Positions 17,726 to 26,060 of a DNA stretch of 64,000 nucleotides are shown here, in pieces (within the stretch, counting starts at the first letter, position 1; every line of letters begins with the position of its first letter). The position numbers were made by a program, and so were the translations under genes. The notes below the pieces were generated by a model. That model was not told the DNA's origin. It saw only the letters and a list, made by a program, of their open reading frames with translations, and ran no database searches. Origin of the DNA: an uncultured Mobiluncus sp. (GTDB lineage: Bacteria > Actinomycetota > Actinomycetes > Actinomycetales > Actinomycetaceae); the NCBI RefSeq assembly GCF_943914685.1, contig NZ_CALUCZ010000015.1, positions 5,886 to 69,885 on the forward strand. Reading direction: 5' to 3'.

Positions 17726-17770
17726 CAATGACTTGCTTGGGAAAATATGCTAGATTTAGGAAAGTCATTG
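17726..17770 (+). promoter_or_regulatory. sufR promoter with overlapping 9-bp inverted repeat (candidate SufR operator)
   Basis: CAATGACTT (17726-17734) and its exact reverse complement AAGTCATTG (17762-17770) are 27 bases apart. Between them lies an extended -10, TGCTAGATT (17748-17756). The left arm covers the -35 region and the right arm the expected start of transcription, an arrangement suited to repression. Further upstream TTGACA (17658-17663) precedes an AT-rich tract and might be a second promoter. Confidence 0.6.
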
Positions 17771-17803
17771 TTGATGTAAAAATTTTGACGAAAGGGGAGC
17801 GGG

Positions 17804-18535
17804 ATGCCAGCAATCGTGGATGATCAGGGCACCCGTCAAGTCGTTCTGGACCTAATCATTGAAAAAGGCCCTATTACTGCTTCTGTCTTGGCTAATATCC
17901 TCAAACTCACCCCGGCGGCAGTCCGCCGTCACCTCATCTATCTGGAGGATAGCGGGCAAATCGAGAACCTCGAATCAACCGGGAAAATCCGTGGCCGCGG
18001 GCGTCCCGCACGTCACTATGTGGCTACTGACGCCGGGCGCGCTACGTTGCCAGATGGCTATTCACAGATGGCGAATAAGGCGCTGGACTACCTGCAGCAG
18101 GTTGCCGGCGACCAGGCAATTGAAGATTTTGCGAACCGGCATTCGCGGGAGGTGGAACGCCGTTATGCTCCGGTGGTTCACGCTGCCGGAGACGATCCAC
18201 AAGCGCGGGTCGTTGCTTTGGCGGATGCGCTGGCGCAGGACGGCTATGCCGCAACTGTTCGGCAAACCGCGCATGGGCTGGCGCTGCAACTTTGCCAAGG
18301 ATCGTGCCCGGTGCAGGACGTAGCCAAGTCCTATCCGAAACTGTGCGAGGCAGAAACACAAGCCTTTTCTCGACTGCTCGATACCCATGTGCAGCGCCTC
18401 GCCACCCTCGCGGAGGGCGACCACGCTTGCACCACCAGCGTGCCGCTAACCCTGCGAAAAAATGGGGCCATGAGCAGCATTAATGTGTTGAGTGGGGTGA
18501 AGGTCAGTGCGAAGTCGGGAGGAACAAAAAAGTGA
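17804..18535 (+). CDS. sufR: SufR-type Fe-S responsive transcription regulator
   Basis: 243 residues. A winged helix-turn-helix at about residues 12-75 (ITASVLANILKLTPAAVRRHL) ends in the GRGRPARHY wing common to this family. C164, C168, C181 and C209 sit in the C-terminal domain; C168-x12-C181 matches the spacing of Fe-S ligands in SufR proteins. Such regulators bind a cluster and repress the suf operon when Fe-S supply is sufficient. It is the first gene before sufB, 82 bases away, with an inverted repeat on its own promoter. GAAAGGGGAG precedes the ATG. Confidence 0.9.
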   Translation: MPAIVDDQGTRQVVLDLIIEKGPITASVLANILKLTPAAVRRHLIYLEDSGQIENLESTGKIRGRGRPARHYVATDAGRATLPDGYSQMANKALDYLQQVAGDQAIEDFANRHSREVERRYAPVVHAAGDDPQARVVALADALAQDGYAATVRQTAHGLALQLCQGSCPVQDVAKSYPKLCEAETQAFSRLLDTHVQRLATLAEGDHACTTSVPLTLRKNGAMSSINVLSGVKVSAKSGGTKK

Positions 18536-18579
18536 AAACACCCCCTGGTGACTTCTGAAAACACCAAGCCCCGAGGGCT
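18533..18579 (+). repeat. Direct repeat and small hairpins between sufR and sufB
   Basis: TGAAAACACC occurs at 18533-18542 (over the sufR stop) and again at 18556-18565. Two short stems lie among them: CACC-CCCT-GGTG (18539-18550) and AGCCC-CGA-GGGCT (18567-18579). They may be a processing or regulatory site that sets sufR apart from the structural genes; no T-run follows, so not a standard terminator. Confidence 0.4.
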
Positions 18580-18617
18580 GCTAAGACTTAGAGAAAAACT
18601 CAAATGAAAGGACCGAG

Positions 18618-20063
18618 ATGAGCGATGCTCTGACTGAGTCAGATCAGAAAAAGCGCGCGGATGATGAGATTATCGAGTCTATTTCCGATAAATACGAATT
18701 CGGCTGGCATGACTCCGATGCCGCCGGACAAGCCGCGAAGCGCGGCTTGGACGAGGACGTGGTGCGCTACATCTCCGAGATGAAAAATGAGCCGGAATGG
18801 ATGCTGAAACTGCGGCTGAAAGCCCTCAAGATTTTTCAGCGCAAACCCATTCCAAACTGGGGTCCCGATTTGAACTTCCTGGACTTTGACGAGTTCAAGT
18901 ACTTCGTGCGGGCTGCCGACAAGGTCGCCCAATCTTGGGACGACCTGCCCGAGGACATCAAACTCACCTACGACCGCTTGGGAATTCCCGAAGCGGAGCG
19001 GCAACGCCTGGTGGACGGGGTGGCCGCCCAGTACGAGTCGGAAGTCGTCTACCACCAAATCCGCGAAGACCTCGAGAAACAGGGCGTTATCTTCCTGGAC
19101 ACCGACACGGGATTGAAAGAATACCCCGAAATCTTCCAGGAGTACTTTGGGCGAGCCGTGCCGGCGGGGGATAACAAGTTTGCCGCGCTGAACACGGCTG
19201 TGTGGTCCGGCGGTTCGTTTATCTATGTTCCCAAGGGAGTGCAGTGTACGGTTCCCCTGCAGGCGTACTTCCGCATCAACACCGAAAGTATGGGACAGTT
19301 TGAACGAACTTTGATTATTGCTGACGAGGGCTCTTACGTACATTACGTAGAGGGCTGCACTGCCCCGATTTACCAGTCGGATTCCCTGCACGCCGCCATC
19401 GTGGAAATCTTTGTGAGAAAGAACGCCCGGGTGCGTTACACGACTATCCAAAACTGGTCGAATAACGTGTTGAACTTGGTGACCCAACGTGCCTTCTGCG
19501 AGGAGGGCGCCACGATGGAATGGATTGATGGCAACATCGGGTCGCGCATCAACATGAAATACCCCTCGGTGTACCTGCTGGGCGAGCACTCCCACGGCGA
19601 GACGCTGTCCATCGCTTTTGCGGGCAAGGGACAGCATCAGGACACCGGCTCAAAAATGCTGCACCGGGCTCCGCACACGTCCTCGCACATTGTCAGCAAA
19701 TCCATCTCCCGGCAAGGCGGGCGTTCGTCATACCGGGGCTTGGTCGATATTGCCGAAAACGCCACCGGTTCCAAGTCCAACGTGCTGTGCGACGCCCTGC
19801 TGGTCGATACCATTTCGCGCTCCGACACCTACCCTTATGTGGACGTACGCAATGACGAGGTCGAAATGGGTCACGAGGCAACCGTTTCCAAAGTGTCCGA
19901 GGACCAGCTGTTTTACCTGATGAGCAGGGGGCTCACCGAGACGGAAGCGATGGCGACCATCGTGCGCGGCTTTGTCGAGCCTATCGCCAAGGAACTGCCG
20001 ATGGAATACGCCTTGGAGCTGAATCGACTAATCGAGCTGCAGATGGAAGGGTCGGTGGGCTAA
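18618..20063 (+). CDS. sufB: Fe-S cluster scaffold subunit SufB
   Basis: 481 residues, full length and without the intein found in mycobacterial SufB. The C-terminal beta-helix has the family blocks QGGRSSYRGLV, SKSNVLCDALL with C391, and EMGHEATVSK with H419, the residues around which the nascent cluster is thought to form with SufD. It builds Fe-S clusters as part of the SufBCD complex in the cytoplasm. GAAAGGACCGAG precedes the ATG. First structural gene of a run sufB-D-Rieske-C-S-U-T with short or no gaps. Confidence 0.97.
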   Translation: MSDALTESDQKKRADDEIIESISDKYEFGWHDSDAAGQAAKRGLDEDVVRYISEMKNEPEWMLKLRLKALKIFQRKPIPNWGPDLNFLDFDEFKYFVRAADKVAQSWDDLPEDIKLTYDRLGIPEAERQRLVDGVAAQYESEVVYHQIREDLEKQGVIFLDTDTGLKEYPEIFQEYFGRAVPAGDNKFAALNTAVWSGGSFIYVPKGVQCTVPLQAYFRINTESMGQFERTLIIADEGSYVHYVEGCTAPIYQSDSLHAAIVEIFVRKNARVRYTTIQNWSNNVLNLVTQRAFCEEGATMEWIDGNIGSRINMKYPSVYLLGEHSHGETLSIAFAGKGQHQDTGSKMLHRAPHTSSHIVSKSISRQGGRSSYRGLVDIAENATGSKSNVLCDALLVDTISRSDTYPYVDVRNDEVEMGHEATVSKVSEDQLFYLMSRGLTETEAMATIVRGFVEPIAKELPMEYALELNRLIELQMEGSVG

Positions 20064-21233
20064 ATGACTGAAGTAACTGTGCCAACAGGCGGCGCGCTGG
20101 CCGCTCCGACCCCGACCCGGCTGACCTCCACCTCCGTGGAGGATTTTCCGATGCCGACCGGACGGGAAGAGGCCTGGCGTTTCACGCCGTTATCGCGGTT
20201 TGCCGGTTTGCTGGAAGAAACTCTCCAGGGCGGTAGTGCCAAGTTTGCGGTGGACGGCGCGGCTTTGTCTGCGGACGAACCAGTCCAGCCCGAGGCGGGT
20301 CTGACTCTGCAGCTGTCCGCGGTGGTGGGACTGTCGCCCCTGGCCGGAGCCCCTTTTGACCGCGCTGGGGCCGTAGGGTGGAGCAATATTTCCCAAACCC
20401 TAGACGTGGCGGTTACGGGCGAGGTGAGTCGACCGGTCTGGATTGACGTCACCGCCGAGGGGCCAGACACGGTCGGTCACGTGCGGATACATGCGGAAAA
20501 AGCGTCCCAAGCCACCATCGTGCTGCGTCATCGCGGCGGCGGTTGCCTGAACGAGACGTTGGAAGTAAAAGCGGAGCCGGACGCGAAACTGAACGTGGTC
20601 AGCCTGCAAGCCTGGGACGACACCGCGGTGCATATGGCGACTCAACAGATGACTTTGGGTGAGAACGCCAGCGTGAAACACGCCAACGTCACCTTGGGAG
20701 GGGACTCAGTACGTATCGCCATGGGAGTGAATCTGCCCGCAGAACGCAGCGACTTGAACCTGCTGGGACTGTATTTCACCAACGCGGGAAAGCATCAAGA
20801 GCACCGGCTGTTTATCGAACACACGGGGCAAAAATCGAAGTCTCGAGTGACCTATAAAGGTGCATTGCAAGGCCAGGAGGCACGTGCCGTGTGGGTCGGT
20901 GACGTCGGTATCGGGCCGCAGGCTTTCGGGACGGATTCCTACGAACTGAACCGAAACCTGGTGTTGGGCAAGGGGCCTCGCGTGGATTCAGTGCCGAACC
21001 TAGAGATTCACAACGGTGAAATCGAAGGCGCCGGACACGCTTCGGCTACCGGTCGATTTGATGACGAACAGCTGTTTTATCTGCAAAGTCGCGGCATAGA
21101 CGCGGTCAACGCGAAACGACTGGTGGTGCGCGCGTTCTATGCGGAACTATTGAATATGTTAGAAATACCGGAATTGACTGACTATGTATTGGAAACCGTA
21201 GATAGTCACCTGAGTGTAGGGAGTTTGCGATGA
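20064..21233 (+). CDS. sufD: Fe-S assembly protein SufD
   Basis: 389 residues, SufB paralogue. MPTGREEAWRFTPLSRF near the N-terminus and GEIEGAGHASATGRFDDEQLFYLQSRGI near the C-terminus (quoted with family spacing) mark SufD, with H325 in GHASATG at the SufB-SufD interface. It forms SufBC2D with the neighbours and is needed for iron entry. Its ATG follows the sufB stop directly, so translation is coupled; the stop overlaps the next start as ATGA. Confidence 0.95.
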   Translation: MTEVTVPTGGALAAPTPTRLTSTSVEDFPMPTGREEAWRFTPLSRFAGLLEETLQGGSAKFAVDGAALSADEPVQPEAGLTLQLSAVVGLSPLAGAPFDRAGAVGWSNISQTLDVAVTGEVSRPVWIDVTAEGPDTVGHVRIHAEKASQATIVLRHRGGGCLNETLEVKAEPDAKLNVVSLQAWDDTAVHMATQQMTLGENASVKHANVTLGGDSVRIAMGVNLPAERSDLNLLGLYFTNAGKHQEHRLFIEHTGQKSKSRVTYKGALQGQEARAVWVGDVGIGPQAFGTDSYELNRNLVLGKGPRVDSVPNLEIHNGEIEGAGHASATGRFDDEQLFYLQSRGIDAVNAKRLVVRAFYAELLNMLEIPELTDYVLETVDSHLSVGSLR

Positions 21234-21541
21234 GTTTTATCAAAGTTGGCAGTGTCGATGAAATCGAGCCGGGAACCGGCAAAGAAGTTACTGTGGGAGA
21301 CACCGAAATCGTGGTTTTACGCAGCGATGAGGGAGATTTTCATGCCATGGCAAAGGAATGTCCTCACGCCGGGTTCTCTATGGTGGACGGCATCATTGAG
21401 GACGGTTGCGTGGAGTGTGCTGCGCACGGGGCGCAGTTCGATTTGGAAACCGGCGAGCCGCAGTCGCCGGCGCACGCCCCCCTGAAGATTTACCCCGTCC
21501 AAATTGCCGACGGTTTCATTGCGGTGGATTTGAAAGCATAA
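21230..21541 (+). CDS. Rieske-type ferredoxin of the suf operon
   Basis: 103 residues, a single Rieske [2Fe-2S] domain. Ligands are C44 and H46 (CPH) and C63 and H66 (CAAH), followed by GAQFDLETGE. Proteins of this kind are commonly found in actinobacterial suf operons between sufD and sufC and are annotated as ferredoxin subunits of non-heme iron oxygenases; here no oxygenase is present, so it more likely supplies electrons during cluster assembly. The ATG overlaps the sufD stop by four bases. Confidence 0.93.
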   Translation: MSFIKVGSVDEIEPGTGKEVTVGDTEIVVLRSDEGDFHAMAKECPHAGFSMVDGIIEDGCVECAAHGAQFDLETGEPQSPAHAPLKIYPVQIADGFIAVDLKA

Positions 21542-21611
21542 CAAAGCCCGTCTCAGCGCGGGAAACGTGCAGAACAGCTTGGAATATGGAAAAAGGAAAC
21601 AGGAGAAAACA

Positions 21612-22376
21612 GTGTCAGTGTTGGAAGTAAAAGACCTCAAAGCCCAGGTGGAGACCCCGGAGGGGCCGAAAAAGATTTTGAAAGGCGTAAACCTGACCAT
21701 CAACTCCGGCGAAGTACACGCCATTATGGGGCCTAACGGTTCGGGTAAATCGACTTTGAGCTATGTCCTGGCGGGACACCCGAAGTATGAGGTCACCGGC
21801 GGCGAAGCCCGGCTGGACGGCAAGAACATTTTGGAGATGAGTGTGGACGAGCGCGCTCGGGCGGGACTGTTCTTGGCGATGCAGTACCCGGTCGAGGTCC
21901 CCGGGGTGAGCGTGTCGAACTTCTTGCGCACTGCGAAAACCGCGGTGGCGGGGCAAGCGCCGGCGTTGCGCAAATGGATGAAAGAAGTCAACGGGGCTTT
22001 TGACGACTTTAAGATGGAGAAAGAATTTGCCAGTCGGGATTTGAACGCGGGGTTTTCCGGCGGGGAAAAGAAACGCCTGGAAATCCTGCAGATGCAGCTG
22101 TTGGCGCCGCAGTTCGCGATTTTGGACGAAACAGATTCCGGCTTGGATATTGACGCCCTTAAGGTTGTTTCCGAAGGTATTAACCGGGTGCATGAGGCCG
22201 CCAATACCGGAATCCTGCTGATTACCCACTATTCCCGGATTTTGCGTTACGTTCACCCCGATTTTGTTCATGTTTTCGTGGACGGGCGCATCAGCAAAGA
22301 AGGCGGACCGGAACTGGCCGATGAACTCGAAGCCGAGGGCTACGACAAGTACCTGGGAGCCTCGACGGCTGCCTAA
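21612..22376 (+). CDS. sufC: Fe-S assembly ATPase SufC
   Basis: 254 residues, an ABC-type ATPase. Walker A GPNGSGKST begins at residue 40, the signature is FSGGEKKRLEILQ and Walker B LAPQFAILDETDSGLD, which is the SufC form. It drives conformational change of SufB-SufD during cluster assembly; it is soluble and has no transport partner. I take the GTG at 21612, with AGGAG six bases upstream, over upstream in-frame codons that would add 15 residues without family similarity. Confidence 0.96.
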   Translation: MSVLEVKDLKAQVETPEGPKKILKGVNLTINSGEVHAIMGPNGSGKSTLSYVLAGHPKYEVTGGEARLDGKNILEMSVDERARAGLFLAMQYPVEVPGVSVSNFLRTAKTAVAGQAPALRKWMKEVNGAFDDFKMEKEFASRDLNAGFSGGEKKRLEILQMQLLAPQFAILDETDSGLDIDALKVVSEGINRVHEAANTGILLITHYSRILRYVHPDFVHVFVDGRISKEGGPELADELEAEGYDKYLGASTAA

Positions 22377-22409
22377 GGGCGGCGCGAGCGGCGAAGGGAC
22401 GGAATTGTC

Positions 22410-23711
22410 ATGGTAACAGGCCTGACGACAGATTTTAGCGAGGCGGAGCTCGCTCGGATTCGCGCGGATTTCCCAATCCTCAATGTCTTGGGGCGTGACG
22501 GTCAACCCATCGACTACCTGGACTCGGGGGCAACCTCGCAAAAGCCGGCGGTCGTGTTGGAGGCCATCGACGACTTTTACCGCCGTCACAACGGGGCAGT
22601 ACACCGGGGCACTCACCAGCTCGGCGACGAAGCCACGGCTTTGTTTGAAGATGCTCGCCAGGACGTGGCGGACTTCTTAGGGGTGAGCGATCCCGAAGAA
22701 ATCGTGTGGACCTCGGGAGCGACCGAGGCGCTGAACCTGGTGGCTTACGGGTTTGCCGCCGCCACTTGGGAACGTGCGGGCGGACCTTTTGCCTTGCAAC
22801 CGGGCGATGAAATCGTGTTCACTAGGGCGGAGCATCACGCCAATCTGGTGCCGTGGCAGCTGGTGGCCAAACGCACCGGAGCCGTCACGAAAGTCATCGA
22901 GTTGACCCCCGACGGGCGCCTGGACGTGAGCGGCCTGGAGGACGTCATTACGCCGCGCACGCGGGTCGTTGCGTTCACACACCTGTCCAACGTGACCGGG
23001 GCGGTGACGGATATTGCGCCAATTATTGCTGCCGCCCGGGCGGTCAGTGCCATCGTCGTCATGGATACCTGCCAATCCAGTGCCCACCTGCCGCTCGATG
23101 TCGATGGGCTCGGGGTCGATTTCGCGTGTTTTTCCGCGCACAAGATGCTCGGCCCCACCGGGGTAGGAGCCCTGTGGGGGCGCCGTGAGCTGCTCGAACA
23201 GCTGCCGGTGTTCCTCAGCGGCGGTTCCATGATTGAAAACGTGACGGTGGAGGAAACGACTTTCCTGCCGGCACCCTACCGTTTTGAAGCCGGCACCCAA
23301 CCGGTCGCCCAGATTGCCGGGTGGGCCGCCGCGTGCCAATACCTGCAGGGGCTGGGAATGGAAAGGGTTGCCGCCCACGAACAGACCCTCACCGCTTACG
23401 CCCTGCCGAGGCTGGTGGAGATTCCCGGGGTGAAGTTGCTGGGCCCTACCGATATGACGCACCGCGCCGGGGTGTTGTCTTTTGAAATGAAGGGGATTCA
23501 CCCTCATGACCTGGGACAATACTTGGATTCGCAAGGGGTGGCGGTGCGGGTTGGCCATCACTGCGCCATTCCGCTGCATCGTTTCTTTGGGGTGAATGCC
23601 TCCACGCGGGCCACGTTTAGTCCCACCACGACTATTGATGAGATTGACCGCTGGCTGCAGGCGCTACCGCAGGCCGCAAAGTTCTTTGGCGTTACCCCGG
23701 CGGATAGTTGA
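22410..23711 (+). CDS. sufS: Cysteine desulfurase SufS
   Basis: 433 residues, PLP-dependent class V aminotransferase fold. The cofactor lysine is K245 in SAHKMLGPTG and the persulfide cysteine is C385 in GHHCAIPL, the short-loop form of group II enzymes. It takes sulfur from L-cysteine and passes it to SufU, the next gene. DYLDSGATSQKP near residue 30 is a standard start of the domain. AAGGGACGGA precedes the ATG. Third enzyme of the operon after the SufBCD scaffold. Confidence 0.96.
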   Translation: MVTGLTTDFSEAELARIRADFPILNVLGRDGQPIDYLDSGATSQKPAVVLEAIDDFYRRHNGAVHRGTHQLGDEATALFEDARQDVADFLGVSDPEEIVWTSGATEALNLVAYGFAAATWERAGGPFALQPGDEIVFTRAEHHANLVPWQLVAKRTGAVTKVIELTPDGRLDVSGLEDVITPRTRVVAFTHLSNVTGAVTDIAPIIAAARAVSAIVVMDTCQSSAHLPLDVDGLGVDFACFSAHKMLGPTGVGALWGRRELLEQLPVFLSGGSMIENVTVEETTFLPAPYRFEAGTQPVAQIAGWAAACQYLQGLGMERVAAHEQTLTAYALPRLVEIPGVKLLGPTDMTHRAGVLSFEMKGIHPHDLGQYLDSQGVAVRVGHHCAIPLHRFFGVNASTRATFSPTTTIDEIDRWLQALPQAAKFFGVTPADS

Positions 23712-23730
23712 ATAGACAGAAGGAACTCAA

Positions 23731-24282
23731 GTGAACGAACTGGAAAACCTGTATCAACAGCTCATCTTGGAGCAGTCCAAGGCCCGGCACGGCGCCGGCA
23801 CCCTGCCCGGCTGGGCTGCCAGTTCTCACCAGGTCAATCCGACTTGTGGAGACGAGGTCACCCTCCAGGTGGAAGTGGCGGACGGAAAGTTGCGCAACCT
23901 GGTGTGGGACGGGCACGGCTGCTCGATTTCGCAGGCCTCCCTGTCGATGATGTGGGAGCTGGTGCAGGGGCAAGACCTGGAAACTGTGCACGGGCTGGAA
24001 CAGGATTTCAACGAAATGATGCATTCACGAGGTCGGGGAGTGGACGAAGACCTACTCGATCGCCTAGGTGATGCCTCCAGTCTGGAGGGAGTGTCCCGCT
24101 ACGTCAATCGCGTGAAATGCGCCCTGCTGGGGTGGATGGCTTTGAAAGATGCGCTGGCCCAAGCTGCGGCGACAGATGGAACCGGCGGCGGTACCCAGGC
24201 GGCGCCGCACTGCGACCCGAAACTGATGAACCGGACTTGTGACCCAGAAACCACACAAAACAACAAAGGAACAAACCCATGA
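23731..24282 (+). CDS. sufU: Sulfur transfer protein SufU
   Basis: 183 residues. The zinc and sulfur-relay residues C39, D41, C64 and C130 are all present (TCGDEV, GCSIS, VKCALL), as in zinc-dependent SufU, which accepts sulfur from SufS and delivers it to the SufBCD scaffold. The last 40 residues are a low-complexity, Gly/Thr-rich extension beyond the usual end at about 145. GTG start with AGAAGGAACTC upstream, 19 bases after sufS; the end overlaps the next gene (ATGA). Confidence 0.95.
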   Translation: MNELENLYQQLILEQSKARHGAGTLPGWAASSHQVNPTCGDEVTLQVEVADGKLRNLVWDGHGCSISQASLSMMWELVQGQDLETVHGLEQDFNEMMHSRGRGVDEDLLDRLGDASSLEGVSRYVNRVKCALLGWMALKDALAQAAATDGTGGGTQAAPHCDPKLMNRTCDPETTQNNKGTNP

Positions 24283-24755
24283 GTGAAGAACCCCTGAGTA
24301 AAGAGCTATTGGACGAGTTGGGTACCCCGAAGACCAGCGCGGCGGTGGAATCCGAGGTCAGCACCGCACCAGCGGGGTCGGCAACCGTGGTTGACGGGAT
24401 AGCGGCAGATGCCGTGGCGGAACCGGGTGCGGAACTTTCCGAAGAGCAACGTGCCTTGGTGGAAGAAATCGTGGAGCTGCTGAAGGACGTTATTGACCCA
24501 GAACTGGGCATCAACATCGTGGATTTGGGGTTGCTTTACGGGTTGCACTTGGACGGAGACGACCTGGTTATTGATATGACCTTGACCTCTGCGGGCTGCC
24601 CGCTGACGGATATGATTGAGCGCCAGTGCCGTTTCGTGCTGGAAGATTTGGTGAAAACCGTGTCTATCAACTGGGTGTGGCTGCCGCCGTGGGGCCCGGA
24701 CAAAATCACCGAGGACGGCCGCGAGCAGCTGCGGGCCCTCGGTTTCAACGTGTGA
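24279..24755 (+). CDS. SufT-like metal-sulfur cluster assembly factor (MIP18/DUF59)
   Basis: 158 residues. The C-terminal 100 residues are a MIP18/DUF59 domain: VIDPELGINIVDLGLLYGL, MTLTSAGCPLTDMIE with its conserved cysteine, and VWLPPWGPDKITEDGREQLRALG (each quoted in part). The first 55 residues are a polar, Ala/Glu-rich extension. Such proteins help mature Fe-S enzymes and close actinobacterial suf operons. It overlaps the sufU stop by four bases. The gap to the next gene (139 bases) shows no clear terminator. Confidence 0.9.
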   Translation: MSEEPLSKELLDELGTPKTSAAVESEVSTAPAGSATVVDGIAADAVAEPGAELSEEQRALVEEIVELLKDVIDPELGINIVDLGLLYGLHLDGDDLVIDMTLTSAGCPLTDMIERQCRFVLEDLVKTVSINWVWLPPWGPDKITEDGREQLRALGFNV

Positions 24756-24879
24756 TTTGAGTACAGGCGCCTAACTTGGCGTTATTCGGTGAGTACTGCA
24801 AATTTGCGCGGAGCGCATCGGATTTGACGATTTTGGTACAGCCACCGGGATAACTTGGGCAAAAAGATGTCCCGGCTCT

Positions 24880-24888
24880 TGTTAGAAT
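24880..24888 (+). promoter_or_regulatory. Extended -10 of a probable leaderless promoter (old yellow enzyme)
   Basis: TGTTAGAAT at 24880-24888, then six bases (TACCCC), then ATG at 24895. There is no Shine-Dalgarno site, and no -35 at 16-18 bases; the TG element would compensate. Confidence 0.6.
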
Positions 24889-24894
24889 TACCCC

Positions 24895-26007
24895 ATGTCC
24901 CACCTTTTTACGCCGTTTCGGCTGAAAAACCTCGAGACCCGCAATCGTCTGTGGATGCCGCCGATGTGCCAATTTACGGCCTCTTCCGAGGGGCCGTCCG
25001 CGGGTTGGCCTAACGATTGGCACGAAGTTCACTACGGGGCCAGGGCAGCAGGCGGGGTGGGCGCCGTCATCGTGGAGGCGACCGCGGTCAGCCCGGAGGG
25101 GCGCATCACACCTTTTGACTTGACACTCGATCGGGACGAAAAAATCCCGGCTTTTGCCCGGCTGGCCACTCTCATCAAGGAGGGCGGCGCGGCTGCCGGT
25201 ATCCAGATTTCCCACGCCGGCAGGAAAGCCTCCACGTCTCCTTCCGGCACACCCTTGGCTCCCGAAGACTCCGACCTGGGAGGTATCGGCTGGCATACCA
25301 TTGCGCCCAGTCCGATTCCGTTTACCTCCCGCCATGAGACTCCCCGCGAAATGAGCGTCGCGGATATTCACAAGACGCAAGCGGACTTCGTTTCCGCTAT
25401 CCGCCGGGCTTTGGCGGCCGGTTTCGATTTTGTGGAACTTCACGGCGCCCACGGTTACCTGTTGAGCCAGTTCATTTCCCCGCTGACTAACCGACGCACC
25501 GATGAATACGGCGGGGATTTGCAGGGGCGTTTCCGTTTTTGGCGCGAACTGGTCATTGCGATTCGCGGAGAGCTGGGGGAAAAGTTCCCGCTCTTAATGC
25601 GAATTTCGGCGACGAACTGGGTTCCCAGCGGAGCGTTCGGTTTGCAACGTGACGTCACTATCGAAGACTGGGGTCGAATCGTCCAGGATTTGGCGGCTTT
25701 CGGGGTTGACTTCATTGACGTGTCCACCGGCGGGCTGATTGACGGGGTAGATATTCCGCAGGCGCCGGGTTACCAGGTGAAATACGCCACCGAGATTCAA
25801 GACCGGGGTCCCTTGCCCGTTTCGGCTGTGGGCATGATTACCGAACCGGCACAAGCTGAACAGATTTTGGTCAACGGTCAAGCCTCCGTGGTTCAGGTCG
25901 GCCGGCCGCTGCTGACTGACCCGTCACTGCCCTTGGCCTGGGCGGCACGTTTGGGCGACGAAGCCCCCATTCCCAAGCCTTACCTCAACGGCACTCCGCG
26001 CAGCTAA
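24895..26007 (+). CDS. NADH:flavin oxidoreductase, old yellow enzyme (YqjM class)
   Basis: 370 residues, FMN-binding TIM barrel. C25 in PPMCQ marks the thermophilic-like/YqjM class, QISHAGRK the flavin side, and H183 and H186 in HGAHGYLLSQF the substrate pair; SPLTNRRTDEYGG follows. These enzymes reduce activated C=C bonds of aldehydes, enones and nitro compounds with NADPH and may serve in electrophile defence. The gene stands alone with its own probable leaderless promoter. The substrate is unknown. Confidence 0.93.
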   Translation: MSHLFTPFRLKNLETRNRLWMPPMCQFTASSEGPSAGWPNDWHEVHYGARAAGGVGAVIVEATAVSPEGRITPFDLTLDRDEKIPAFARLATLIKEGGAAAGIQISHAGRKASTSPSGTPLAPEDSDLGGIGWHTIAPSPIPFTSRHETPREMSVADIHKTQADFVSAIRRALAAGFDFVELHGAHGYLLSQFISPLTNRRTDEYGGDLQGRFRFWRELVIAIRGELGEKFPLLMRISATNWVPSGAFGLQRDVTIEDWGRIVQDLAAFGVDFIDVSTGGLIDGVDIPQAPGYQVKYATEIQDRGPLPVSAVGMITEPAQAEQILVNGQASVVQVGRPLLTDPSLPLAWAARLGDEAPIPKPYLNGTPRS

Positions 26008-26060
26008 CGTGGCCAGCGGGGGCAGGACGCCGCCAAATCCTGTTGGCATTTGTCCGGGAG

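Noticed and set aside
18639..19637. Antisense ORF of 332 codons over sufB
   Set aside because: Mirror of a well-conserved gene, arginine/histidine/glycine-rich translation with no family features.
18618..20063. Possible SufB intein, as in mycobacteria
   Set aside because: The protein is 481 residues and uninterrupted through C391 and H419, so no intein is present.
21615..22616. Antisense ORF of 333 codons over sufC and the start of sufS
   Set aside because: Crosses two certain genes on the other strand; no start signals.
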